Made by a program: the position numbers and the translations under genes. A DNA stretch of 55,301 nucleotides from Alphaproteobacteria bacterium (GTDB lineage Bacteria > Pseudomonadota > Alphaproteobacteria > GCA-2731375): contig JAJFGG010000052.1 in NCBI GenBank assembly GCA_021776235.1, positions 1 through 55,301 on the forward strand, written 5' to 3'. Positions 16,954 to 26,091 of this stretch are shown here, one piece after another (position 1 is the stretch's first letter; each line of letters opens with the position of its first letter). The notes under the pieces were generated by a model. The model searched no databases and was not told where the DNA came from. It saw only the letters and a program-made list of their open reading frames with translations.

Positions 16954-17931
16954 ATGGCAACGGAACGGTTGATGGGGCAGGCCCGGCAACTGCTGCCGAA
17001 TTTCAGCGGCATCCGCCTACGCACCGCGAGAGGCATTGGTTTGGCTTTGCTGGTTGCGGCGTTGTTCTATTATCCCGTTGGCATGTTGATCACCCATGCC
17101 ATCGACGATGATGCCGACTACCAGTTGTCCGACGCCAGTTTACCCGAAGGGGGCAGCCGCGCCGTGGCCATGGCCGCCGCCTTGATCGAACGCGAAGTTG
17201 ACGAGAACCGCTGGGTCGCCAACGATCCCTTCTTCCTGCCGCCGGCGGCCCTGGACAACATGCCGAATTTTCAACAGGGCATTGTTTCCGCACTTGCCCG
17301 ATTTGCATTTGAACTGACCGACCAGATCGGCCGTACGCGGGGCACGTCGCAAACCGATAAGGATCTGCAGGAAGCCGCGGGTCAATTGCAATACGCCGGC
17401 GATGTTTGGGTCTTTGATCTGTCAACCTCGTTGGCTCCGACTACGACCTCGGAAGCGCGTTACCGCAAGGCCGCCCGTTCGCTGCGGAACTATAATCAGC
17501 GTCTGGTTGACGGCAACGCGGTATTTGAAAAGCGGGCCGACAATCTGCTGGCCACTCTGGACCGCTTCGCCCTGGATATGGGGGCTTCGTCCGCCAATCT
17601 GGACCGCCATATCGCCGAACATGCGGGCGATCTCATCGATACCCGTGGCGACGACGTCTTCTATGGCATCAAGGGACAAAGTTATGCCTACTACCTGATC
17701 ATCCGGGAATTGGGCCTTGACTTTGAGCATCTGTTGACGGAGCGGGAGTTGACCAACGCCTGGGCGAAGATGATGGATAGCTTGCGGCTGACGGCGGAGT
17801 TATCGCCCATCGTGGTGGTCAACGGCGCTCCGGATTCCCAAATTCTGCCCAGCCATCTGGCCGCCCAGGGCTTCTATCTGTTGCGCGCCCGGACAAAATT
17901 GCGTGAAATCACCAACATCCTGTTGAAATGA
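16954..17931 (+). CDS. DUF2333 family membrane-anchored protein
   Basis: The 325-residue protein has one transmembrane helix near residues 27-48 (GLALLVAALFYYPVGMLI) and a large, probably periplasmic helical domain, matching the DUF2333 family of proteobacteria, whose function is unknown. Family-like segments include RWVANDPFFLPPAALDNMPNFQQG, YNQRLVDGNAVFEKRADNL and the DDVFYGIKGQSYAYYLI stretch. It is followed by a universal stress protein 70 bases later on the same strand. Nothing in the sequence suggests an enzyme. Confidence 0.85.
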   Translation: MATERLMGQARQLLPNFSGIRLRTARGIGLALLVAALFYYPVGMLITHAIDDDADYQLSDASLPEGGSRAVAMAAALIEREVDENRWVANDPFFLPPAALDNMPNFQQGIVSALARFAFELTDQIGRTRGTSQTDKDLQEAAGQLQYAGDVWVFDLSTSLAPTTTSEARYRKAARSLRNYNQRLVDGNAVFEKRADNLLATLDRFALDMGASSANLDRHIAEHAGDLIDTRGDDVFYGIKGQSYAYYLIIRELGLDFEHLLTERELTNAWAKMMDSLRLTAELSPIVVVNGAPDSQILPSHLAAQGFYLLRARTKLREITNILLK

Positions 17932-18001
17932 CCGCCGCCGCATTCTGGTTGCTCTTACCCCACGGTGCTGGCACCATGCTGGCTATGAAGAGGGCAAAAT
18001 C

Positions 18002-18490
18002 ATGGAAGAGCTGCAACAGGGTACCCTGATACGCCGAAAATTTGTGTGCGTGGTGGATGATTCCCCCGAATGCCGATTGGCCCTGCGCTTTGCCTTTCGC
18101 CGGGCCGCGCGCACGGGCGGCGGCGTGGTTTTGCTGTATGTCATTGAACCGGGCGACTTTCAACATTGGGTGGCGGTGGAAAACCTGATGCGTGAAGAGG
18201 CGCGGGACGCGGCCGAGGAAGTCTTGCAAACCCTGGCCGATGAAGTCAGCAAATGGTCGGGAATCATGCCGGAATTCGCCATTCGCGAAGGCCGCAAGCA
18301 GGACGAAGTTATCGCGCTGCTGGAGGCGGAGCCGGAAATCCGACTGCTGGTACTGGGCGCCTCGGCCGAGAAAGACGGGCCCGGTCCATTGGTCAGCGCC
18401 CTCGCGGGTCCCATGTCAGCGAACATGCGGGTGCCCGTCACTGTCGTGCCGGGCAATCTGAGCATCGAGCAAATCGACGAAATTACCTAA
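18002..18490 (+). CDS. Universal stress protein (UspA family)
   Basis: The 162-residue protein has the single Usp domain: the first strand ends in CVVDDSPECRLALRFAF, and the C-terminal region has LLVLGASAEKDGPGPLVSAL with a following VPVTVVPG. This approximates the G-x2-G-x9-G(S/T) nucleotide-binding loop of ATP-binding Usp proteins, but the glycine pattern is imperfect, so ATP binding is uncertain. Such proteins respond to stress or starvation. The 3' end overlaps the end of the convergent lytic transglycosylase gene by four bases. Confidence 0.9.
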   Translation: MEELQQGTLIRRKFVCVVDDSPECRLALRFAFRRAARTGGGVVLLYVIEPGDFQHWVAVENLMREEARDAAEEVLQTLADEVSKWSGIMPEFAIREGRKQDEVIALLEAEPEIRLLVLGASAEKDGPGPLVSALAGPMSANMRVPVTVVPGNLSIEQIDEIT

Positions 18491-19164
18491 CGCCGGCTGG
18501 CGGCGCGGCGGCGTTTGTAGGCGGCCTGTACCATGGCGCGGCGTTGACTGTTGGCCCAGCGCCGTTCCTTGTGCCAGAGGCGCATTACCTTGCGGCGATA
18601 GGGTTTGTTCAGCGCCTTGGTGGCGGAATGGTAGTGGGCCACCGCCTGGGTCCAGGAACGATGCCGCAGGTACAACCGGCGCAGCAGACGCGCCGCATAA
18701 TCGATATTGGCGTCAGGGTTCAGAGCCTCCTGCAAAGTGTCAAAAGCATTCGGGTGATAGTGCAGGTTGACCTGCATGCAGCCCACGTCAATATTGCGTA
18801 CACCTTGGGCCAACAACGCCCGCACAGCCGTCACCGCGGCCGCCTGATCGGGAAAATGCCGTCCCCTGCCTTGGGCATATACGGTCCAGGGCCAGGCAAC
18901 AAATGCCTGCTGTTCGGCCTTCCAGCGCCCGGACTCCGCCAGTGAAATGGCGGCCAGCATCTCTGAGGGAATGCGATGGCGGGCCTCGGCGGCGCCCACC
19001 ATGCGGCGGCAATCAAGGCCCCCGGGTGGCCTATCCAACATATTTTCTTCTTTGTTTTCAGCGCCTTGAGATATGGTTCGCGCCGTGGCCTGGGGCGCGG
19101 CGGCAAGCCACCCCAACAGTAATCCCAGAATAAATCCCAACCCCATGCTTCGTCTGATTGCCAT
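18487..19164 (-). CDS. Lytic transglycosylase (SLT domain)
   Basis: The 225-residue protein starts with a signal peptide (Arg-rich start, hydrophobic LGFILGLLLGWLAAA, cleavage likely after residues 24-29) and has a lysozyme-like SLT domain. The probable catalytic glutamate is E77 in the AAISLAESGR motif. The usual GLMQIN motif appears as GCMQVN at 128-133, and AVAHYHSAT continues the fold. Such enzymes cut murein glycan strands in the periplasm. The C-terminal 35 residues are very basic, ending in RRRAASRR, which may bind the cell wall. The gene lies back to back with usp and downstream of the N-formylglutamate amidohydrolase gene. Confidence 0.88.
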   Translation of the reverse strand: MAIRRSMGLGFILGLLLGWLAAAPQATARTISQGAENKEENMLDRPPGGLDCRRMVGAAEARHRIPSEMLAAISLAESGRWKAEQQAFVAWPWTVYAQGRGRHFPDQAAAVTAVRALLAQGVRNIDVGCMQVNLHYHPNAFDTLQEALNPDANIDYAARLLRRLYLRHRSWTQAVAHYHSATKALNKPYRRKVMRLWHKERRWANSQRRAMVQAAYKRRRAASRR

Positions 19165-19227
19165 GACCCTCTCTGCCCCCTCGACTTTTCCCTACAGAGG
19201 GGAGAAGCAAGAAGCGTGCCATTTTGA

Positions 19228-20130
19228 TTATTCGGCGGCGGCGTCCAGGGTTTCGAAATTGGCCGCGGGCAGACCGCAGACGGCTGCGATCACGGCTGTC
19301 ATGGCTTCACGGATACGTTCCATGCCAGGCAAGGGAATGACCTCAATTTCGTCCATGTATAAGCGCCGATTGATCTCTATCTGCAGGACATGCACGCCGG
19401 CGCCGGGACGGCCATAGTGGTAGGTGGTAAAGCCCCCTGCATAGGGATTGTTCCGCTGCACCCGGAAGCCGAGGCCGGACAGGGTGCGATGGACACAATC
19501 AGTCAATTCCGGGGCGCAGGTGGCGCCGAAACGGTCCCCCAGGACAATATCGGCCCGCTGGTCGCCGCCACGGGGCGCCGGACCCAGGCCGCTGGTCGAG
19601 GGCATGGAATGACAATCGATCAACAGACAGTGGCCAAACGCCAACTGGGTATCTTCGATCATCCGCGCCAGAGAATGGTGATAAGGAAAATACACCCGGT
19701 TCAGCCGCTGCCGCACTTCGGTGAAATCCAGTTTCTGCCGATAAATATCACGCCCGTCCGCGGCCAATCGGGGAATGGTGCCCAGGCCGCCCGCCACCCG
19801 CAAAGAGGTGGCGTTGATATGGCTTGGCAGGTTTTCATCGAACATCTGCGGGTCCAGCTCCCACGGCTCCCGGTTCAGGTCCAGATAGGCGCGGGCATAG
19901 GCGGCCTTTAACAAGGGCGCGCCGTGTTCGGGGGCGGCGGCAAACAACTGATCGACGAAATTATCGGCAGTGCGGCGCAACAATAATTCCGGCAGCGTGG
20001 TCGCGGCCATCAGGTCGGCCGGATAGTATTGCCCACTATGAGGCGAGGCAAAGACAACAGGTACCAGTTGTCTGGCGGGTCCGAGCACGGTGAACGGCGG
20101 TGGCGATGTTGCTGCATTACCCATTGTCAT
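19228..20130 (-). CDS. N-formylglutamate amidohydrolase family protein
   Basis: The 300-residue protein shows the family's zinc-site regions: VVFASPHSGQYYP near the N-terminus, RAYLDLNREPWELDP, and LLIDCHSMPS. In the five-step histidine pathway (HutG type) this enzyme cleaves N-formylglutamate to formate and glutamate, but no hut genes are near, so a different amide substrate is possible. The ATG at 20130 gives the natural N-terminus; a second ATG is two codons in. The upstream region up to the cpdR start at 20414 must contain back-to-back promoters. Confidence 0.87.
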   Translation of the reverse strand: MTMGNAATSPPPFTVLGPARQLVPVVFASPHSGQYYPADLMAATTLPELLLRRTADNFVDQLFAAAPEHGAPLLKAAYARAYLDLNREPWELDPQMFDENLPSHINATSLRVAGGLGTIPRLAADGRDIYRQKLDFTEVRQRLNRVYFPYHHSLARMIEDTQLAFGHCLLIDCHSMPSTSGLGPAPRGGDQRADIVLGDRFGATCAPELTDCVHRTLSGLGFRVQRNNPYAGGFTTYHYGRPGAGVHVLQIEINRRLYMDEIEVIPLPGMERIREAMTAVIAAVCGLPAANFETLDAAAE

Positions 20131-20413
20131 CCACCAGCCCCCATCCGGTAGTCGGTACCCGAAATCGCACTCACCGTGATCGGCGGACCAATACCAGCCA
20201 AACCGGTCAGTTTCCCGATCGGAATGCTAGCACGTGGAGGCGCGGACGCCATAGGGTCGGGATTGGCTATTTCGTGGCGAAAACGAAAAATAATAATAGT
20301 TTACCAGCTGCATCTTTACTCTTTGCTAGGCATGTCGGACTATCGTCCGCCCAAAGCGAGGCGTTGGCTGGAGTCTCTGGTGCTCTGGAGATTAGCGGGT
20401 ATTGAGGATATTG

Positions 20414-20773
20414 ATGGCGAAGATCCTTTTAGCGGAAGATGACGATTCCATGCGGCACTTTCTCGGCCGGGCCCTGGAACGGGCAGGTCATGAGGTATTT
20501 TCCGTAAGCCAGGGTGACGAGGCCTTGCCGGTTCTGGCGGAAGGCCGGTTTGATTTGCTGTTGGCGGATATCGTGATGCCGGAGATGGATGGCATCGAAT
20601 TGGCCCGCCGCGCGGTGGCTGTGGACCCGGCAATCCGCATCATGTTTATCACCGGCTTTGCCGCCGTGGCCCTGCGCAACCGGGAGACCTCGCGCACCGA
20701 CGCGAAAGTCCTCTCAAAACCCTTCCATTTGCGGGATCTGGTCGATGAAATCGACAAGACCCTGGCGGCCTGA
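20414..20773 (+). CDS. cpdR: CpdR-type single-domain response regulator
   Basis: The 119-residue protein is a stand-alone receiver domain: acidic pocket E8-D9-D10, phosphoacceptor D52 in LLLADIVMPEMDG, T80, and K102 in VLSKPFHLRDLV. The opening MAKILLAEDDDSMRHFL and the length match CpdR, which in Caulobacter is phosphorylated through CckA-ChpT and, when unphosphorylated, helps ClpXP degrade CtrA and other proteins. ATG 20414 is preferred over an upstream in-frame start at 20402 because GAGG lies seven bases before it. Assignment as CpdR rather than another single receiver is by similarity and is likely but not certain. Confidence 0.82.
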   Translation: MAKILLAEDDDSMRHFLGRALERAGHEVFSVSQGDEALPVLAEGRFDLLLADIVMPEMDGIELARRAVAVDPAIRIMFITGFAAVALRNRETSRTDAKVLSKPFHLRDLVDEIDKTLAA

Positions 20774-20783
20774 TTATACCAAC
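20774..20783 (-). repeat. Decamer GTTGGTATAA, copy 2 (inverted)
   Basis: TTATACCAAC on the plus strand, directly after the cpdR stop codon, is the reverse complement of the decamer at 7726-7735 and 38643-38652. Confidence 0.4.
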
Positions 20784-20794
20784 ATGGGTTGGTA
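20777..20794. terminator. Short hairpin between cpdR and mrp
   Basis: TACCAAC and GTTGGTA form a perfect 7-bp stem with a 4-base loop, starting three bases after the cpdR stop codon, between two convergent genes. A GGGGCCCC palindrome follows. There is no T-run, so intrinsic termination is uncertain. Confidence 0.4.
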
Positions 20795-20825
20795 GGGGCC
20801 CCCTGGAGATCGCCTCCGCGCAGCC

Positions 20826-21932
20826 TCACAAACGCTGTTTTACCTCGTTGGCGATATCCATGAAGGCTTGCGCCTGAGGCGAGGCCGGATCCGACGCCGC
20901 AATTGGCGTGCCCGCATCCGAGGTTTCGCGCAGGCTGATATGCAGGGGAATTTCGCCCAGGAAATCACAGCCCAGTTCCTCCGCCGTCTCTCTGGCGCCA
21001 CCATGGCCGAATATTTCGGCACGGTGGCCGCAACTGGGGCAATGAAAATAGCTCATATTCTCGATAATCCCCATGACCGGGACCTCTGTTTGGCGGAACA
21101 TGTTCAGACCCTTGCGGGCGTCAATCAGGGCAATATCCTGGGGGGTCGAGACAATGATGGCGCCGACCAAGGGCACCTTCTGCGCCATGGTCAACTGGGC
21201 ATCACCCGTACCGGGGGGCATATCAACCAGCAATAAATCCAGTTCGCCCCAGTTCACATCGCCCAGCAGTTGTTCCAGCGCTCCCATCACCATGGGCCCG
21301 CGCCAGATCGTCGGCTGGTCCGGGTCAACCAGAAATCCGATGGACATGCAGGCCACCCCATGGCCTCGCATGGTCTCCAACTTGTCGCCGTCCGAGCGCG
21401 GCTGGCCCGAGATCCCCAGCATACGCGGCATGGAGGGGCCATAAATATCCGCATCCAGGATGCCCACTTTCAGGCCCAGACGATGCAGGGATACCGCCAG
21501 ATTGACGGTCACCGTGGATTTGCCCACGCCGCCCTTGCCCGAAGCAACGGCGACCACCGCCTTGATTCCCGGCAGTTCCATCTTTTGGTTCCCGGCGCTG
21601 CCATGGCGGCCAATTCTTGGCGCCTGTTGGCCCCCGGGTTGCTGCTGCTGTTGTTGCGGACTTGGCGTCGGCGGCGGGGTCGCCCGCTCGGCGGTCAATA
21701 CGGCGGTGACCGACAAGGCACCCGGCAGGCCCGCGACCACCTGTTCACAAGCACGGCGCAGGCTTTCCATCTCGGGCGCGCGGGATGCCTCGATTTCGAT
21801 GGAGAAGGCCACATTCCCATCCCGCACGGCCAGACCGGTGATCATACCCAGGTCGACCACATTGCCCTCACGGGCAGGATCACCGACCCGCCGCAATGCC
21901 TCTAAAACTTCCTCTTCGCTGACCCGCGCCAT
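20826..21932 (-). CDS. mrp: Mrp/ApbC/NBP35-type iron-sulfur carrier ATPase
   Basis: The 368-residue protein has an N-terminal MIP18/DUF59 domain (residues 5-80), a Pro/Gln-rich linker (PSPQQQQQQPGGQQ) and a P-loop ATPase domain with the deviant Walker A GKGGVGKST at 132-140 and a CPSC motif that ligates a bridging [4Fe-4S] cluster in ApbC. Such proteins carry Fe-S clusters to apo-enzymes in the cytoplasm. ATG 21932 is preferred to upstream candidates because it has GGGGAG before it and begins the DUF59 domain; the longer frame to 22067 adds an unrelated Arg/Cys-rich leader. It diverges from hflK, with about 160 bases between the start codons. Confidence 0.95.
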   Translation of the reverse strand: MARVSEEEVLEALRRVGDPAREGNVVDLGMITGLAVRDGNVAFSIEIEASRAPEMESLRRACEQVVAGLPGALSVTAVLTAERATPPPTPSPQQQQQQPGGQQAPRIGRHGSAGNQKMELPGIKAVVAVASGKGGVGKSTVTVNLAVSLHRLGLKVGILDADIYGPSMPRMLGISGQPRSDGDKLETMRGHGVACMSIGFLVDPDQPTIWRGPMVMGALEQLLGDVNWGELDLLLVDMPPGTGDAQLTMAQKVPLVGAIIVSTPQDIALIDARKGLNMFRQTEVPVMGIIENMSYFHCPSCGHRAEIFGHGGARETAEELGCDFLGEIPLHISLRETSDAGTPIAASDPASPQAQAFMDIANEVKQRL

Positions 21933-22096
21933 TATCTTTGCTCCCCAAATTTTCGACCCTGTCGGGCATCCGTTGCACCCAGCGCCGCAAGGTGTCATAT
22001 AACGTCTTGGCAGGCCGTGGCAACGCGTCCTGGTCCGTGTTCTTTGAACACGTTCTGACTGCATCATTATTTTGATAATCGGAGATTGGAAATTTC

Positions 22097-23212
22097 ATGC
22101 CGTGGAGCAATCAAGGCGGTAGTGGCGGTGGCGGCGGCGGTTGGCAAGGCGGTGGCCGCGGGCCTTGGGGCCAGGGCGGCGGCCCACAGCCGCCAAATCT
22201 GGAAGAGCTGTTGCGCAAAGGCCAGGACCGCTTCAAAGGCGCCCTGCCGGGCGGGCGCTGGGGTGGCCGGGGCGTGTTCCTGATCCTGTTGGTCATACTC
22301 GTTGGTTGGATGTTGACCGGCTTTTATCGGGTTGGTCCCGACGAATTGGGCGTGGTGCTTCGTTTTGGTGAATTTGTTGAACGAACAAAACCGGGCCTAC
22401 GCTATCATCTACCCTCGCCGATCGAATCGGTGCTGACACCGAAAGTGACCCGGATCAATCGGGTTGAGGTCGGCTTCAAAAGTTCCGGCGACTTTGGCCG
22501 GTCCTCGGCCCTGCGTAATCTGCCGGAGGAAAGCCTGATGTTGACCGGTGACGAAAATATCGTCGACATCAACTTCACGGTGCTGTGGCAAATCAGCGAT
22601 GCCAAGCATTTTCTGTTCAACATCCAGCGGCCGGAAAATACCGTCAAGGCGGTGGCCGAAAGCGTCATGCGCGAGGTTGTCGGCGGTTCGAAAATTGACA
22701 CGGTCCTGACCGAAGGCCGTAACGAAGTCGAGCTGCAGACCCTGAAACTGATGCAGGACACGCTCGATGAATATCAGGCCGGCATCGTTGTGACACAGGT
22801 GAAACTGGCCAAGGCTGATCCGCCGGCAGCGGTAATCGATGCCTTCCGCGATGTGCAGGCGGCCCGGGCCGATGAAGAGCGTCTGGTCAACGAAGCCAAG
22901 GCCTATTCCAACGATATCCTGCCCCGCGCCCGTGGCGAGTCGGAGCGCATCCGCCAGGAAGCGGAGGGTTATCAGAAACAGACCGTGGCCCAGGCCGAGG
23001 GTGAGGTCTCCCGCTATCTGGCTATTCAGCGGGAATACAAGCTGGCGCCGGCGGTGACCCGGCAGCGGCTGTATCTGGAGACCATGGAAACCGTGCTGCA
23101 GGGCACCAACAAAATCGTCATTGACAATGAAGGCGGCAGTCAGGGTGTTTTGCCCTATCTACCGCTGCCCGAACTGCAACGCCGGACCACCGAACAGACG
23201 GGGACCAAGTGA
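22097..23212 (+). CDS. hflK: HflK, FtsH-modulating membrane protein
   Basis: The 371-residue protein begins with a Gly/Trp/Pro-rich disordered segment (residues 6-33), has one transmembrane helix (about 60-77) and a periplasmic SPFH/band-7 domain starting at VGPDELGVVLRFGEFV, followed by the long helical region (residues about 250-300) that builds the HflKC cage. With HflC it surrounds the FtsH protease and tunes membrane-protein turnover. The stop TGA overlaps the hflC ATG by one base. The order hflK-hflC-DUF2065 is conserved in proteobacteria, making the call firm. Confidence 0.96.
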   Translation: MPWSNQGGSGGGGGGWQGGGRGPWGQGGGPQPPNLEELLRKGQDRFKGALPGGRWGGRGVFLILLVILVGWMLTGFYRVGPDELGVVLRFGEFVERTKPGLRYHLPSPIESVLTPKVTRINRVEVGFKSSGDFGRSSALRNLPEESLMLTGDENIVDINFTVLWQISDAKHFLFNIQRPENTVKAVAESVMREVVGGSKIDTVLTEGRNEVELQTLKLMQDTLDEYQAGIVVTQVKLAKADPPAAVIDAFRDVQAARADEERLVNEAKAYSNDILPRARGESERIRQEAEGYQKQTVAQAEGEVSRYLAIQREYKLAPAVTRQRLYLETMETVLQGTNKIVIDNEGGSQGVLPYLPLPELQRRTTEQTGTK

Positions 23213-24102
23213 TGAACCGCAGCGTAGCAACAATATTGGCCATCATCCTGGTAATTCTTGGTGTGATTGGCTATGGCAGTGTCTTTACCGTGCATGAAAC
23301 CCAGCAGGCATTGGTGCTGCAATTTGGTAATCCAATAAAAACGGTTCAGGAATCCGGGCTGAATTTCAAGACGCCCTTCGTCCAGAACGTACAATTCATG
23401 GAAAAGCGCATACTGGACTTTGACGCACCGCCGGTCGAAGCGGTGGCAGCGGACAAGAAGCGGATCGTGGTCGACGCTTACGCCCGCTTCCGCATTGCCG
23501 ATCCGTTGGAGTTCTATAAAACCGTGAACAACGAGATCACGGCCCGTAACCGCTTGGCTCCCATCGTCAATTCCAGTTTGCGTAACGTCATCGGCCGGGT
23601 TGGATTTGAAGCCATACTGTCCGGCGCCCGCGCGAAATTGATGCACGAAATCCGCGGGCTGGTGAATGACGAAGCCGTCAAAATGGGTATTGAGATCATC
23701 GACGTGCGTATAAAGCGCGCCGATTTGCCGGCCGCCAACAGCCAGGCGGTCTACGACCGTATGCGGGCGGAACGGAAACGTATCGCCACGGAAATCAGGG
23801 CCGAGGGCGCGGAACGAAGCCAAAAGATCACCGCCGATGCGGATCGGCAGCGCACTATATTGTTGGCCGACGCGCAAAAATCGGCCGATATCACGCGTGG
23901 CGAGGGTGATGCCCTGCGCAACAAGGTATTCGCCGACGCCTATAAACAGGATCCGGAATTCTTCGGCTTCTATCGTTCCCTGCAGGCCTACCGGACCGCC
24001 CTGCAATCGGGCGACACCACCATGGTATTGTCGCCGAACAGCGATTTCTTCAGCTATTTTGGCAACAGCATGGGGTCCGCGGGCAAGGCTGCGGCAAAAT
24101 AA
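23212..24102 (+). CDS. hflC: HflC, FtsH-modulating membrane protein
   Basis: The 296-residue SPFH protein has an N-terminal membrane anchor (ILAIILVILGVIGYGSVFTV) and the family landmarks ETQQALVLQFGNP, VDAYARFRI, and the DADRQRTILLADAQKSADI coiled helix, with the C-terminal FFGFYRSLQAY segment. ATG 23212 overlaps the hflK stop (TGATG); a GTG one codon earlier is also possible. It assembles with HflK around FtsH. A small DUF2065 gene follows 51 bases later. Confidence 0.96.
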   Translation: MNRSVATILAIILVILGVIGYGSVFTVHETQQALVLQFGNPIKTVQESGLNFKTPFVQNVQFMEKRILDFDAPPVEAVAADKKRIVVDAYARFRIADPLEFYKTVNNEITARNRLAPIVNSSLRNVIGRVGFEAILSGARAKLMHEIRGLVNDEAVKMGIEIIDVRIKRADLPAANSQAVYDRMRAERKRIATEIRAEGAERSQKITADADRQRTILLADAQKSADITRGEGDALRNKVFADAYKQDPEFFGFYRSLQAYRTALQSGDTTMVLSPNSDFFSYFGNSMGSAGKAAAK

Positions 24103-24153
24103 CAAGGCCTTATATTCAACAACCCGCAGCCCCGCTTTGGAGCCCCTGGCGCA

Positions 24154-24345
24154 ATGATCGATCTGTTGGTGGTGGTGGGCCTGATTTTGGTCCTGGAGGG
24201 CGGCTTGTATGCCGCCTTTCCCGCCGGCATGAAACGTTTGATGGCGGTGATGATCCAGCAGCCTGATGAGGCCTTGCGCCTCAGCGGCCTGGGCGCCGCG
24301 ACCTTTGGCGTTGGCATTATCTGGTTGGTGAAGACCTTTGTGTAG
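24154..24345 (+). CDS. DUF2065 (YjeT-like) small membrane protein
   Basis: This 63-residue protein is made of two hydrophobic helices (LLVVVGLILVLEGGLYAAF and GLGAATFGVGIIWLV) joined by a short polar loop. It matches DUF2065, whose E. coli member YjeT is encoded just downstream of hflC. Its function is unknown, but the constant position suggests a role with HflKC-FtsH. A likely terminator follows immediately. Confidence 0.88.
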   Translation: MIDLLVVVGLILVLEGGLYAAFPAGMKRLMAVMIQQPDEALRLSGLGAATFGVGIIWLVKTFV

Positions 24346-24384
24346 CCGGGACCGTGTTCCTGGTCCGCGGAAACATAATATTTT
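24346..24384 (+). terminator. Probable terminator after hflK-hflC-DUF2065
   Basis: CCGGGACC (24346-24353) pairs with GGTCCGCGG (24362-24370) over eight bases with one bulged G, and an A/T-rich stretch ending in TTTT follows. It begins directly after the stop codon and separates the hfl operon from degP. Confidence 0.45.
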
Positions 24385-24560
24385 GACGCTGCCATGGTTT
24401 TGTCACATTCGATCGCGAAATCACGGTTCAACGGCCAACGGGGCGGTTAACTTGCAAGGCGTCATGATTGGCAATACCTATTGGGCCAAGGGATCAGGCC
24501 ATTGAATTCGGCGCCGGATGGCAAGCCATCCCGGCCGACTTTGTGTAAGGGAGAAAATAC

Positions 24561-26087
24561 GTGATCGGGACATTATCCAAATGCTGGACGACCACTGTCA
24601 CCACTTCCGTTGCCGCCACGGGCGCAACCATCGCGTTGCTGCTGCTGCCGATGGCCGGGCAGGCCCGCGGCGCCCCCGATAGTTTCGCGGATCTGGCTGC
24701 CAGCCTGTCACCGGCGGTGGTCAACATTGCGACCACCCAAGTGGTCAAAGGCAACAAGGGCCAACCTGAATTCATGGTGCCTCCCGGTTCCCCATTCGAG
24801 GAATTTTTCAAGGAATTCCTGGAACGAAACCGGCCGAAGAACCGCGGCCCGCGGCGCGCGACGTCGTTGGGTTCGGGTTTTATAATTGACGCCACCGGTC
24901 TGGTCGTCACCAACAACCATGTTATTGCCGAAGCGGATGAGATCAGCGTCCGCCTGTCCGATGGCACGCGCCTCGATGCCGTGTTGGTCGGTCGCGACGT
25001 CAAGACCGACCTGGCGCTGTTGAAAGTGGAGCCGGAAGGCAAGCTGCCGGCCCTGAAATGGGGAGATTCCGAAGCGTCGCGGGTTGGCGACTGGGTGCTG
25101 GCGATCGGCAATCCATTCGGCCTGGGCGGTTCCGTGACGGCCGGGATTATTTCCGCCAGAGGCCGCGATATCAATGCCGGGCCTTACGATGATTTCTTTC
25201 AGACCGACGCCGCCATCAACCGGGGCAATTCCGGTGGCCCTTTGTTCAACCTGGAGGGTGAAGTCATCGGCATCAATACGGCGATTTACTCACCGACCGG
25301 GGGCAGCGTTGGTATCGGCTTTGCCATACCATCGACCTTGGCAAACCGGGTGATCAAGCAACTGGCCGAATTCGGCCGTACCCGGCGTGGCTGGCTTGGA
25401 GTCCGAATCCAAACCGTCACCGAGGAAATCGCTGTTGGTCTGGGCCTGGAGAAAGCCGCCGGCGCCTTGGTCGCCGGCGTTGGCGAGGGCGGCCCGGCAG
25501 GCAAGGCCGGCATCCAGCAAGGCGATGTGATCCTGCGCTTTGATGGCAAGGATGTGGATGAAATGCGGGCCCTGCCGCGGATCGTTGCCGAAACGCGCAT
25601 CGGCAAGACGGTCAAGGTAGATGCCTGGCGCAGGGGCGAATCCATCACCCTTGAAGTCACCATTGCCGAGATGGAGGAAAGTGACGAAAAGCTCGCGCAG
25701 GCCGACGCAGAGGCCAAGCCCGAGCCGGCCAAGGATGTAAAACTGTTGGGGATGCGCCTGTCTACCCTGACCGAGGAAGCGCGGGAATCCTTCAAATTGG
25801 ATGAGGCCGCCAAGGGCGTTCTGGTGCTGGAAGTCGCCGCCGAAAGTTCGGCCGCCAAATTTGGTCTTCGCCCCGGCGATCTGATCGTTGAAGTACAACA
25901 GACCCCGGTCACGACGCCGGGTGATGTGACCAAACAGATCGCGGAAATTCGTACGGCTAACAAGGCACGCACTTCGAAAAAGGTAAAGTCCGTTTTGCTG
26001 TTGGTGCAACAGCGCACCGGCAACCGGCGTTTCGTGGCGGTACAACTGGACGAAGATGCGATGGTGGAAGAGAAGGAAAAGAAATAA
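24561..26087 (+). CDS. degP: DegP/HtrA-family periplasmic serine protease
   Basis: The 508-residue protein has an N-terminal signal peptide (hydrophobic core around 20-32, cleavage near Ala38), a trypsin-like domain with the catalytic triad H120 (VTNNHVIAE), D150 (KTDLALLKV) and S224 (RGNSGGPL), and two PDZ domains (about 265-370 and 385-500). It degrades or refolds damaged periplasmic proteins. The start is GTG 24561, with AAGGGAG seven bases upstream. Its position after hflKC links membrane and periplasmic quality control in one region. The Do/DegP versus DegQ naming is not decidable from sequence alone. Confidence 0.95.
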   Translation: MIGTLSKCWTTTVTTSVAATGATIALLLLPMAGQARGAPDSFADLAASLSPAVVNIATTQVVKGNKGQPEFMVPPGSPFEEFFKEFLERNRPKNRGPRRATSLGSGFIIDATGLVVTNNHVIAEADEISVRLSDGTRLDAVLVGRDVKTDLALLKVEPEGKLPALKWGDSEASRVGDWVLAIGNPFGLGGSVTAGIISARGRDINAGPYDDFFQTDAAINRGNSGGPLFNLEGEVIGINTAIYSPTGGSVGIGFAIPSTLANRVIKQLAEFGRTRRGWLGVRIQTVTEEIAVGLGLEKAAGALVAGVGEGGPAGKAGIQQGDVILRFDGKDVDEMRALPRIVAETRIGKTVKVDAWRRGESITLEVTIAEMEESDEKLAQADAEAKPEPAKDVKLLGMRLSTLTEEARESFKLDEAAKGVLVLEVAAESSAAKFGLRPGDLIVEVQQTPVTTPGDVTKQIAEIRTANKARTSKKVKSVLLLVQQRTGNRRFVAVQLDEDAMVEEKEKK

Positions 26088-26091
26088 TCCT

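Noticed and set aside
21932-22067. Upstream extension of the Mrp gene to 22067
   Set aside because: The extra 45 residues are Arg/Cys-rich and unlike Mrp; a GGGGAG site and the DUF59 start favour 21932.
23155-24105. 316-codon minus-strand frame opposite hflC
   Set aside because: hflC is a firm call by family and operon; the antisense frame has no motif and follows from codon bias.
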